12,648 bases of DNA from positions 1 to 12,648 of the forward strand of contig CAJMLQ010000089.1 in the NCBI GenBank assembly GCA_905214265.1, written 5' to 3'. Positions within the stretch are counted from its first letter, which is position 1. Every line of letters begins with the position of its first letter. Below, piece by piece: positions 7,012 to 12,648 of this stretch. The translations under genes were made by a program, and so were the position numbers. This DNA is from an uncultured bacterium. Its GTDB lineage: Bacteria > Bacillota > Clostridia > Oscillospirales > Ruminococcaceae. The notes under the pieces were generated by a model. That model saw nothing but the letters and a program-made list of their open reading frames with translations. It made no database searches and was not told where the DNA came from.

Positions 7012-7485
7012 TTATTCTGCGTTTTTACCCGGTTCCTCCGGACGGGGCGAATTGAGAAAACTATTGAACCCGGAGAGCATCTGATCCAGACCGCTGCTCC
7101 AGTTCCAGATTTTGTCCTGTATGGAACGCGCGGTGGTAGCCACCTGTTCCAGATGCTCATCGGAGGGACTCAGGATGCCGTTGCGGTAAAATCCGCCGAT
7201 CCAGATGACGATGGCCAGCACCGCTGCCACTGAGACCCGCGTAAAACGGTTGAGGAAGATCGCCCGTGTCCTCTGCCGGATCCTGCGGAGGATCGTCGGC
7301 GCGATTTCCACCGGCGGAGCGATCTCCAGGTCCTCGGTCAGCATTTCGCTGTACCGCTCCACACATTTATCGCAAAAATCCAGATGCTCGGACACTTCCA
7401 GTCGTCCCATTTCATCCAGTTCCTCCGCAATCAGCGCGCGGAGACCCTCGTCAGTGATGTGACCATCTTCATTAAAAAGCTTCAT
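7012..7485 (-). CDS. Anti-sigma factor with zinc-finger (ZAS-type) N-terminal domain
   Basis: A 157-residue single-pass membrane protein predicted to hold the adjacent ECF sigma factor inactive. The cytosolic part carries the anti-sigma zinc motif H-x3-C-x2-C (His34, Cys38, Cys41 in SEHLDFCDKC), normally completed by an upstream His or Cys; a clear fourth ligand other than His9 is not obvious. Residues 66-83 are basic and lead into one membrane helix at about 84-99 (VSVAAVLAIVIWIGGF). The outer part, 100-157, is short and helical with Trp and Phe residues, but without cysteines. The ATG at 7485 overlaps the sigma stop codon as ATGA, so translation of the two is probably coupled. Identity rests on the zinc motif, the topology and the position. 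Confidence 0.88.
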   Translation of the reverse strand: MKLFNEDGHITDEGLRALIAEELDEMGRLEVSEHLDFCDKCVERYSEMLTEDLEIAPPVEIAPTILRRIRQRTRAIFLNRFTRVSVAAVLAIVIWIGGFYRNGILSPSDEHLEQVATTARSIQDKIWNWSSGLDQMLSGFNSFLNSPRPEEPGKNAE

Positions 7486-7991
7486 ACCAGAATCCCCCTT
7501 TCTACAAGTGTGCGCTGCAGTTTCTGCCGCGCCCGGTAAAGCTGTGTTTCCACGGTTTTCCTCGGCCGCCCTAAAAGCCTTGCGATCTCATCCACCGGCC
7601 GCTCCTCCAGAAAATAGAGCTTCGCAACCTTGTGGTACGGTTCATCCAGCGAGAGGACTGCCTCCGCCACCAGCCGCGCACCTTCCCGGGAAATGGACTC
7701 CTGTTCCGCCGAACCCTCCGGAAGAAGCGGAACGGCATCCCATGCCTCTACGGTGTCTACCTTCCGATGATAGGCGGATTTGAGAAAATCCTTGGACTTA
7801 TTGGAAGCGATGCGGATGAGCCACGGTTTATAATTTCCGTCCTGACAGCTGTCAATGTGCTGGTAAGCGGAAAGGAAGGTCTCCTGTGTCAGGTTCTGTG
7901 CTTCGCCATAATCCTTGACGAGTTGGTAACAGACGGTGAAAACGAGCTTTTCATATTGTCGGACCAACGCTTCAAAATCCTGGTTGTTCAT
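7482..7991 (-). CDS. ECF-type RNA polymerase sigma factor (sigma-70 family)
   Basis: This 169-residue protein has the usual two ECF domains. Region 2 spans about 10-72, with FEALVRQYEKLVFTVCYQLV, the core-binding stretch EAQNLTQETFLSAYQHID and the -10 reading part YKPWLIRIASNKSKDFLK. Region 4 spans about 108-160, with LSLDEPYHKVAKLYFLEERPVDEIARLLGRPRKTVETQLYRARQKL, where the helix-turn-helix (about 132-156) reads the -35 element. The conserved D-x-TQETF pattern is replaced by N-L-TQETF, a mild change. The ATG at 7991 is chosen because a GGTGA-like site lies 10 bases upstream and region 2 begins directly after it; an extension to 8063 is basic and unlike the family. It heads an operon with its anti-sigma factor and two membrane proteins. 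The target promoters cannot be read from this window. Confidence 0.93.
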   Translation of the reverse strand: MNNQDFEALVRQYEKLVFTVCYQLVKDYGEAQNLTQETFLSAYQHIDSCQDGNYKPWLIRIASNKSKDFLKSAYHRKVDTVEAWDAVPLLPEGSAEQESISREGARLVAEAVLSLDEPYHKVAKLYFLEERPVDEIARLLGRPRKTVETQLYRARQKLQRTLVERGILV

Positions 7992-8064
7992 ACGCCCGCT
8001 CTCACCGCCTTTCGTTTTCCGCTTCCGGAAATAAGAACGAGATTCCCCGGCCTCCGCCTTCAAC

Positions 8065-8094
8065 CCCCGGGATATTTTTTCAAAAACGCCGGGG
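8065..8094 (-). repeat. GC-rich inverted repeat in the sigma-gene leader
   Basis: CCCCGG (8065-8070) and CCGGGG (8089-8094) form a 6-bp perfect stem. The 18-base interior contains runs of T and A that can also pair partly. It lies about 75 bases upstream of the sigma ATG. It could be a leader structure or attenuator; no function is shown. Confidence 0.4.
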
Positions 8095-8188
8095 ATCCTT
8101 CAAAATCTGCCGGCAGGGGGTTTGGCCGTCGTGGATCTCCAGATTTTACATGAATATTTTACAAATTTATGGTTTAAGCATGACCGAA

Positions 8189-8221
8189 CAATAAATAAAG
8201 GCAGCCAACATTTTAGCCGCC
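8189..8221 (-). terminator. Intrinsic terminator after the small coiled-coil gene
   Basis: On the minus strand GGCGGCT (8215-8221) pairs with GGCTGCC (8200-8206), allowing two G-U pairs, around the loop AAAATGTT. It is followed by TTTATTTATT. The stem starts 73 bases past the stop codon of the small gene at 8295. Confidence 0.7.
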
Positions 8222-8294
8222 CTAATTTAAAAATCTGCTTGTATTGAATGCCTCGAAATGTTACAACATGATCGCATATCAGAGAGGAGGAGCG

Positions 8295-8525
8295 TTACTC
8301 CTCAAGCCCCAGTTTTTCCAATATCTCTTCAGGGCTTCGTCCTTTTTCTTTTGCAATTTTTACTACAGAGGACACGCTAATTCTCCCTTTGCGAGTTTTA
8401 GGAGTCAGAACTGTTTCCTTTTTCGCTTCCAAGGAAACAATGGCCTTTTTGTGATATTCGATCTTTGCTTCTAATTCTGCAATTCGTTCTTCTTTTGTAC
8501 GATAGACCCGTTCGGTAGCCTCCAT
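8295..8525 (-). CDS. Small coiled-coil protein of unknown function
   Basis: A 76-residue protein with no function I can name. Residues 1-40 are highly charged and show a heptad-like pattern (RIAELEAKIEYHKKAIVSLEAKKETVL), pointing to a coiled coil and probable dimer or oligomer. A short basic linker follows (TPKTRKGR, 42-49), then a helical C-terminus, SVVKIAKEKGRSPEEILEKLGLEE, whose SPEE-I-x2-KLG pattern recalls small helix-turn-helix-like tails. A nucleic-acid-binding role is therefore conceivable but unproven. The ATG at 8525 has GGAG 8 bases upstream. A longer reading to 8603 runs through the promoter and is rejected. The gene has its own promoter, a candidate operator and a terminator. 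It lies downstream of the histidine kinase gene, and the AT-rich base use of the locus differs from the GC-rich sigma operon next to it. Confidence 0.72.
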   Translation of the reverse strand: MEATERVYRTKEERIAELEAKIEYHKKAIVSLEAKKETVLTPKTRKGRISVSSVVKIAKEKGRSPEEILEKLGLEE

Positions 8526-8554
8526 AATATCAACTCCGCATTTTCTTTTTATTA

Positions 8555-8582
8555 AGTATAGCACAATTTGTGAAAGAAGCAA
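8555..8582 (-). promoter_or_regulatory. Extended -10 promoter of the small coiled-coil gene
   Basis: On the minus strand, TTGCTT (8577-8582, weak -35) is followed by a 16-base spacer and TATACT (8555-8560, 5 of 6), preceded by TGC to give an extended -10 (TGnTATACT). The transcript would start near 8548, giving a leader of about 23 bases. The -35 lies between the two arms of an inverted repeat, and the spacer contains one arm. Confidence 0.72.
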
Positions 8583-8595
8583 CCACCAAATTGTG
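8562..8595. repeat. Inverted repeat overlapping the small-gene promoter (candidate operator)
   Basis: CACAATTTG (8562-8570) and CAAATTGTG (8587-8595) are perfect 9-base inverted arms 16 bases apart. The first arm extends to CACAATTTGTG (8562-8572), itself an 11-base palindrome. The arms flank the -35 element and fill the promoter spacer, so a bound dimer would block RNA polymerase. The binding protein is unknown; the small gene's own product is one candidate. Confidence 0.55.
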
Positions 8596-8621
8596 AACTG
8601 CACTTCATTCCATTTCTCGCC

Positions 8622-10394
8622 CTAGAATCCATCAAAGATCAGTCCCTGGGAACTGGTTCCATTGGGAAGGACTACTGTCACCTTGGTAAATTCTCCTTCC
8701 ACGCTCTCGACCTGAAGGCCATATGTTAGACCAAAAAGCATTTTTATCCTCCGGTCCGTATTAACCAGGCCGATCCCGCTGGAACTCGGCTCCTCTGATA
8801 TCTCCATAACAGCCTCCAGACGCCTGTTCAGAAGTTTCAGTGCTTCTTTGTTCATTCCCACGCCGTTATCCCAAACCTCAAATTGAATCGCATCTCCGGA
8901 AATCCGCCCGTTTACTTCCAGATATCCTCTCCCATATTTTGGTTCCAGACCATGATACACCGCATTTTCTACAATTGGCTGCAGCAAAAATCTCGGCATC
9001 TGCACCTCCATACACTCCTCTTCCACGCTGACGCTGATCTGGAACCGGTCCTGAAACCGCACAGAAATAATATCCGCGTACTTCCGGATGCAGGCGATCT
9101 CCTCTTTCACCGGAACAAAGTCCGGACCCTTAATGCAATAACGCATAACCGCGGAAAGGGCTGACGTGATGGTAATGATCTCCTGATTTCCGCAGAGAAT
9201 CGCGTGTCCTTTGATGCAGTCCAGGGTATTGTAAAGGAAATGAGGATTGATCTGGCTCTGGAGCGCAGAGTATTCCGCCTTGTGCCTTGAGATCTCTATC
9301 TCATACAGCCGTGACTGGGTATCCAGAAGAGCCTGGGCCACTGTTTTGATCTCCCTGGAAAGATTGTCCATATAACAGACGAGCTCCCTCAGCTCTCCTT
9401 TTTCTCTAGGAGAACCGCCGGATTTTTGGAAATCGGTATATGCCACGATCTTTTCAATGGGCTTCACGATGGTGTTCTGAATCTGCCGCAGCAGAATCAG
9501 GAACCCGGCCGCTATGAAGGCCAAGAAGATAATTCCTAAAGCCAGCAGGCTATAGATTTCAGAATAGATGCTCGCGTTTGGAGTTATGCTGATCAGTCGC
9601 CAGCCTGTATCACCTACCGGGGTAATCAGGATCAGGCCATTTTTACCGCTTTCCTCTCCTTTCCCTTCCGGTATGCGTGTCAAAGCCTCGGAGGCCGCAA
9701 TATCCAGTTCCTCCCGGTTGCTGGTCACAATGCTGCTGCGCTCGTCCACTACCGCGTAATAGGTGCTCCGCTCCTCCGTCCAGCCGGGCAGGGAATTGCG
9801 CAGCCCGTCTGCGCTCATCACTACAACGCAGGTCCCGATCTTTTCCTCCGGGCGTATCCCCAGGCCGCTGTCAAAAATAGTCTTGGCGTAGCAATAATAC
9901 CCCTTCCCGTCCTTGTTTTCCTGATAGACCCTTGTCAGCCCACTGTGAGTACGGGTGACATCGCGGAAACAATAATCCGCATCTGCCTGATCCAGCACAG
10001 AAAGGCACTGTCGGTTAAAGGCGACCATCCGCATCTGGTTATCAAAAAACACGATGCTCTTGATATTGGTATCATAATAGGTGATGACCGGCAATATTTC
10101 ATATAGGATACGGTTGTATTCGTATTTTTCAGAGTCTTGTTCCGCCTTGATTAGCTTTCTGACATAAGAATTCTGAGCCATATAGTCTCCATAGGCTCTG
10201 GATTTGTCATTGATTTTTTCCACACTGGTGCTGATCTGGGTATGGGTGCTGCTAATCATCCCCAGTTCCTTTTCTTTCAGAGCTTTCGCAAGAGACATGT
10301 AATACAGGCTGCCAAACACCATGATAGAAAGAACCGTGAAAAACAGAAGCACCCGTACCTGCTGCTTCAGGTGTAGATCAGATAATTTTTTCAT
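8622..10394 (-). CDS. YesM-like sensor histidine kinase
   Basis: A 590-residue membrane kinase that would phosphorylate the response regulator encoded just upstream. Membrane helices lie at about 13-33 and 279-302, enclosing an extracellular region of about 245 residues that by size fits a double-Cache sensor. A HAMP-like linker follows (NTIVKPIEKIVAYT, 307-320). The His_kinase module has the LytS/YesM phospho-site LQSQINPHFLYNTLD (His385). The ATPase part shows the N box LQPIVENAVYHGL (Asn477), DNGVGM (509-514) and SSSGIGLVNTDRRI (537-550). The start at 10394 has GAGGA 9 bases upstream. It lies 50 bases after the regulator stop and is probably co-transcribed with it. YesM-type kinases usually sense sugars or oligosaccharides together with binding proteins; the actual ligand is not readable here. 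Confidence 0.93.
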   Translation of the reverse strand: MKKLSDLHLKQQVRVLLFFTVLSIMVFGSLYYMSLAKALKEKELGMISSTHTQISTSVEKINDKSRAYGDYMAQNSYVRKLIKAEQDSEKYEYNRILYEILPVITYYDTNIKSIVFFDNQMRMVAFNRQCLSVLDQADADYCFRDVTRTHSGLTRVYQENKDGKGYYCYAKTIFDSGLGIRPEEKIGTCVVVMSADGLRNSLPGWTEERSTYYAVVDERSSIVTSNREELDIAASEALTRIPEGKGEESGKNGLILITPVGDTGWRLISITPNASIYSEIYSLLALGIIFLAFIAAGFLILLRQIQNTIVKPIEKIVAYTDFQKSGGSPREKGELRELVCYMDNLSREIKTVAQALLDTQSRLYEIEISRHKAEYSALQSQINPHFLYNTLDCIKGHAILCGNQEIITITSALSAVMRYCIKGPDFVPVKEEIACIRKYADIISVRFQDRFQISVSVEEECMEVQMPRFLLQPIVENAVYHGLEPKYGRGYLEVNGRISGDAIQFEVWDNGVGMNKEALKLLNRRLEAVMEISEEPSSSGIGLVNTDRRIKMLFGLTYGLQVESVEGEFTKVTVVLPNGTSSQGLIFDGF

Positions 10395-10444
10395 AAATCG
10401 CCGTCCTCACTCTAATTTTCTCCGCGGCATCCCGATCGTTCCCG

Positions 10445-11515
10445 TTATCCCCTGCCATTACGATTCCGGCAGGCTTTCGTGCTTGACCGGAAGGACGTGG
10501 GAGTCTCCCCGTAATAGCTTTTAAAAACATTGGCGAAATAGTGATATTCGCTGTAGCCGGATTCCACCGCCACTGCAGTGATCGGCTTTCCGGTATTCGC
10601 CAAGAGGTCTGCGGCTCGCCTCATCCTGAGCTCTGTCACATAGTCGCTGAAATTTTTTCCCAACACCTTTTTAAACAGCTCGCTGCAATAGTTATAGTTC
10701 AGACAGTATTTCTTTGCCAGATCAGCGAGACTAGGGTTCTCGCACGCCCGCTCCTCCACCTCGCGGATGAGGGAAACGAAACTCTCGTTGATATATTGAG
10801 GCGCGCAGAAATACCGGCCGTTTTTCCACTCCCGCGGGGAAAGCGTCATAGCCTTGAAAAACAGCGCCGGTACCGATGAGACGGAATAAACCGGTTCGCT
10901 GACAGCCGCTCCCTTCAGAGACTCCAGAGCCGTCTCTCCCGCCAAAACGCACAGGATCCTGTCCTCCAGAAAAAACAACGCGTTTTGTTTCCCCCGCTTC
11001 TCAAGTTCTGCAAACAATTCCGCTTTCTCTGCCACAGCTATCTGATAGACTCGGTGCCTATCAATGCCGCAATATTTCAGCAGGTCTGTTTTGCCTTGGG
11101 AAATCTGCTCGGCAAGCTCCCGGTCTTTGGTGTGCCTGCTCGCCACGACCTGGGCCGTCAACCTGTCCAAAAGAACCGCTGCCATCTCATCTTCCACCGG
11201 CTTCAGGCAGTATTCCAAAACGCCCTGGCGCATCGCCTCCTGTGCGTAAGAGAAATCAGAGTAACCGGACAGCACTGCGAATTTTGTAGAAATTTTTTCT
11301 CTGGCGCATCTCTCAACGATCTTCAACCCCGTGATACCTGGCATGCGGATATCAATTACACACAGATCGATTCGGCTTTCCTGCAGGATTCTCAGAGCCT
11401 CAAAGGAATCCTGCGTGGTGATAGGCGCATCAAACATCCTGTTCTTTTCGCCAAAAGCATGGACCGCAGACACCAAAGCCATCGGTTCATCATCGGCAAA
11501 CAGCATTTTCAGCAC
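10445..11515 (-). CDS. YesN-like response regulator with AraC-type DNA-binding domain
   Basis: A 356-residue cytosolic regulator. The receiver domain (1 to about 120) has the acidic pair Asp8/Asp9 (LFADDEP), the phospho-acceptor Asp55 in VIDIRMPG, SGYSDF near 83-88 and Lys105 in LKPVE. The middle part (about 130-250) is a typical variable linker. The AraC domain (about 252-345) has a first helix-turn-helix, SLADLAKKYCLNYNYCSELFKKVLG, and a second, PITAVAVESGYSEYHYFANVFKSYYGETPTSFR. The C-terminal tail KACRNRNGRG is basic. I start it at the GTG at 11515 because AAGGGGGG lies 7 bases upstream and the receiver begins at once; the ATG at 11506 is an alternative, and anything before 11516 runs into the promoter. 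It precedes its kinase and follows a solute-binding protein gene, so it likely controls sugar transport genes. Confidence 0.92.
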   Translation of the reverse strand: MLKMLFADDEPMALVSAVHAFGEKNRMFDAPITTQDSFEALRILQESRIDLCVIDIRMPGITGLKIVERCAREKISTKFAVLSGYSDFSYAQEAMRQGVLEYCLKPVEDEMAAVLLDRLTAQVVASRHTKDRELAEQISQGKTDLLKYCGIDRHRVYQIAVAEKAELFAELEKRGKQNALFFLEDRILCVLAGETALESLKGAAVSEPVYSVSSVPALFFKAMTLSPREWKNGRYFCAPQYINESFVSLIREVEERACENPSLADLAKKYCLNYNYCSELFKKVLGKNFSDYVTELRMRRAADLLANTGKPITAVAVESGYSEYHYFANVFKSYYGETPTSFRSSTKACRNRNGRG

Positions 11516-11560
11516 AGAAATTCCCCCCTTAAAAAGCAGCACACTCCTAATTTTTCTCTC

Positions 11561-11589
11561 ATTATAAGGCTTGTGACAGGTTTTGTCCA
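11561..11589 (-). promoter_or_regulatory. Sigma-A type promoter of the two-component operon
   Basis: On the minus strand, TGGACA (11584-11589, 5 of 6) is followed by a 17-base spacer and a perfect TATAAT (11561-11566). The transcript would start near 11554, about 40 bases before the GTG start. This shows the regulator-kinase pair can be expressed apart from the upstream solute-binding protein gene. Confidence 0.85.
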
Positions 11590-11691
11590 GCTTTTTCTTG
11601 TTTAACACGTTCTGATAGACTCTCCCTGACAAATGCATCTCTCAAGCAGAATCCTCCATTCATTTTTCCAGAACCCATCAATAGCCGAAAG

Positions 11692-11723
11692 GACTGTCGC
11701 AAAATCTGCATTTTGCGACAGTC
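11692..11723 (-). terminator. Perfect 13-bp hairpin after the solute-binding protein gene (probable terminator)
   Basis: GACTGTCGCAAAA (11692-11704) and TTTTGCGACAGTC (11711-11723) are perfect inverted arms around a 6-base loop. It lies about 55 bases past the stop of the solute-binding protein gene and upstream of the two-component promoter. The T tract after the stem on the minus strand is poor (CTTTCGG), so termination may be partial, or the element may be a dispersed palindrome. Confidence 0.65.
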
Positions 11724-11778
11724 TCCCAGCTTATTTTCCTGTGAGAGCGCCTTCTGTCCGGCTCTCTCCGTCTTCTGC

Positions 11779-12648
11779 TTATTTTGTCAGCGCCTCGTTC
11801 AATTCCTGACACACCGCATCGGTCTCAGCTTTTTTATTTGCAATAAAATCATTCCATATCTGCTCCGGATTCTTATCCACAACAGCCTTGATGACAGTGT
11901 CCCGCACCTCAGCTCCCAGTCCGCTGGCCTGGTCCTTTTTAGGACCTGAGAAATATTCCAAATCATAATCCGTTGCCTTGTATTTTGGAGCAGTGTCATA
12001 GGTTTGCATAAGTCCGTGGTAGAGAGTTTCCACGAAATAAGAATCAACGCTTGGATTGCTAGGTAGCCACACATCCAGTCCTTCAAGAATAAAGAACTTT
12101 TGGAAATTTCTCTGGTCATTGATATAAGCCTTCTCCGCACCTGCCGCGATATCCTCGTTGGTCCAGTTTATCGTGACATTACCGTCAGCATCTTTGGTCC
12201 AGTCCTCGCCCGGCACGCCATAGGCGTAATTTTCTATCTGCTCATCTTCCAGCAGCCAGTTGCCCACAGCGAGCCATCTCTCGACCACCTCGTCGCGACA
12301 ATTGCTGCTGAAAGCAAAGGCTCCCCACCATTCCCCTTTCTGGTAGATAGGAAATTTCCCATCGTCCTGCTTGATAGCAAATACGCCAAAGTCCTCGCTG
12401 TTAAGCCCATAAGTGGTCATGATCGGTTCACAATAACTCTGAATATAGGCCGGTGACAGGGTGGTGTAAAACACGCCGCTTCTTCCGGCCATCCATCTTT
12501 CAGAGCCGGCTTCGTTTTTATCTGCATAGGCGTCTTTTGCCACAAGCCCCTTATCATAAAGCTCTTTCAGTTTAGTGATAGCTATCAGGGAGGATGCATC
12601 GTCTCCACCGAACGTATACTTTCCATCCACTTTGACAAAACCGTCTAT
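11779..12648 (-). CDS. Extracellular solute-binding protein, partial (C-terminal 289 residues; N-terminus beyond window)
   Basis: The frame is open to the right edge of the window (first visible residues IDGFVKVDGKYTFGGDDASS), so no start is visible and the signal peptide lies outside. The fragment looks like the C-terminal two-thirds of a family 1 (LplA/YtcQ-like) solute-binding protein. It has TFGGDDASSLIAITKLKELYDKGLV, the KGEWWGAFAFSSNCRDEVVERWLAVGNWLL hinge region, and YGVPGEDWTKDADGNVTI, where the Y-G-x-x-G-x-x-W pattern is common in this family. The C-terminus, EQIWNDFIANKKAETDAVCQELNEALTK, is typical. Many Trp, Tyr and Phe residues fit sugar stacking. Such lipoproteins deliver oligosaccharides to ABC permeases, which may be encoded outside the window. 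The two-component genes downstream support regulated carbohydrate uptake. The exact substrate is unknown. Confidence 0.88.
   Translation of the reverse strand: MDGFVKVDGKYTFGGDDASSLIAITKLKELYDKGLVAKDAYADKNEAGSERWMAGRSGVFYTTLSPAYIQSYCEPIMTTYGLNSEDFGVFAIKQDDGKFPIYQKGEWWGAFAFSSNCRDEVVERWLAVGNWLLEDEQIENYAYGVPGEDWTKDADGNVTINWTNEDIAAGAEKAYINDQRNFQKFFILEGLDVWLPSNPSVDSYFVETLYHGLMQTYDTAPKYKATDYDLEYFSGPKKDQASGLGAEVRDTVIKAVVDKNPEQIWNDFIANKKAETDAVCQELNEALTK

Larger units (their letters stand above)
7992..8294 (-). other. Intergenic region upstream of the ECF sigma gene
   Basis: This stretch of about 300 bases has no credible gene on either strand. The part from 8139 to 8200 is AT-rich and holds the terminator of the small upstream gene plus several TAAAAT-like boxes that may include the sigma-operon promoter; I could not pick a convincing -35/-10 pair or an ECF-type AAC...CGT pair. 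Between 8065 and 8094 the arms CCCCGG and CCGGGG can form a hairpin in the leader. The part nearest the sigma start is GC-rich. Confidence 0.5.

Noticed and set aside
8249..8280. Weak promoter-like pair (TTGTAA ... TACAAG on the minus strand) for the ECF operon
   Set aside because: Only 4 of 6 matches in each box, and it lies upstream of the terminator at 8189-8221, so it is unlikely to serve the sigma gene.
8526..8603. N-terminal extension of the small coiled-coil protein
   Set aside because: It would translate through the extended -10 promoter and the inverted repeat; the ATG at 8525 has a good ribosome binding site.
8150..8620. Possible edge of a mobile element or genomic island at the AT-rich stretch
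   Set aside because: No integrase, transposase, tRNA or direct repeats were seen; the shift in base content alone is not enough.
10985..11605. Plus-strand open frame opposite the response regulator
   Set aside because: It is antisense to a gene with clear receiver and AraC domains, and it runs through that gene's promoter.

Overview
The window comes from a spore-forming member of the Bacillota. Class Clostridia is likely, and the overall look fits Oscillospiraceae-type gut anaerobes, but that is inference. The evidence is a yunB-type sporulation gene, strong GGAGG-like ribosome binding sites, consensus sigma-A promoters in short AT-rich gaps, an ATP-type PfkA, and a Na+-pumping decarboxylase beta/gamma pair. 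Every gene I can support lies on the minus strand, so transcription runs from high to low coordinates. I found no tRNA, rRNA, CRISPR array or insertion sequence.

Region by region, from the left: (1) 1-528, the N-terminal part of sporulation protein YunB, cut by the window edge. (2) 600-3556, central carbon metabolism: an alpha-phosphohexomutase (pgm/pgcA type) followed downstream by 6-phosphofructokinase (pfkA). Each has its own consensus promoter, and a strong terminator follows pfkA. (3) 3570-5330, a two-gene transcription unit for the gamma (oadG-like) and beta (oadB/gcdB-like) subunits of a sodium-translocating decarboxylase. It is bounded by a consensus promoter and a terminator, and no carboxyltransferase alpha subunit or biotin carrier is present. 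(4) 5407-7991, an apparent four-gene operon: ECF sigma factor, zinc-finger anti-sigma factor (ATGA overlap), a multi-pass protein with a TM2-like start, and a membrane protein with a proline-rich N-terminus and an unrecognised C-terminal domain. A terminator ends it. (5) 8189-8595, a small coiled-coil protein of unknown function with its own promoter, an inverted repeat over that promoter, and a terminator. (6) 8622-11589, a YesN/YesM-like two-component system with the response regulator first and a consensus promoter. (7) 11692-12648, the C-terminal part of an extracellular solute-binding protein, probably for a carbohydrate ABC importer, followed by a perfect 13-bp hairpin.

Functionally, pgm and pfkA feed hexose phosphates into glycolysis. 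The OadBG pair would couple decarboxylation of a carboxylic acid to Na+ export if partner subunits are encoded elsewhere. The ECF operon probably senses an envelope or membrane condition. The two-component system next to a solute-binding protein is the usual arrangement for sugar-responsive control of an ABC importer. Nothing here is clearly a new system. The least explained items are the ECF operon's two membrane proteins, the small coiled-coil gene with its operator-like repeat, and the orphan beta/gamma decarboxylase unit.
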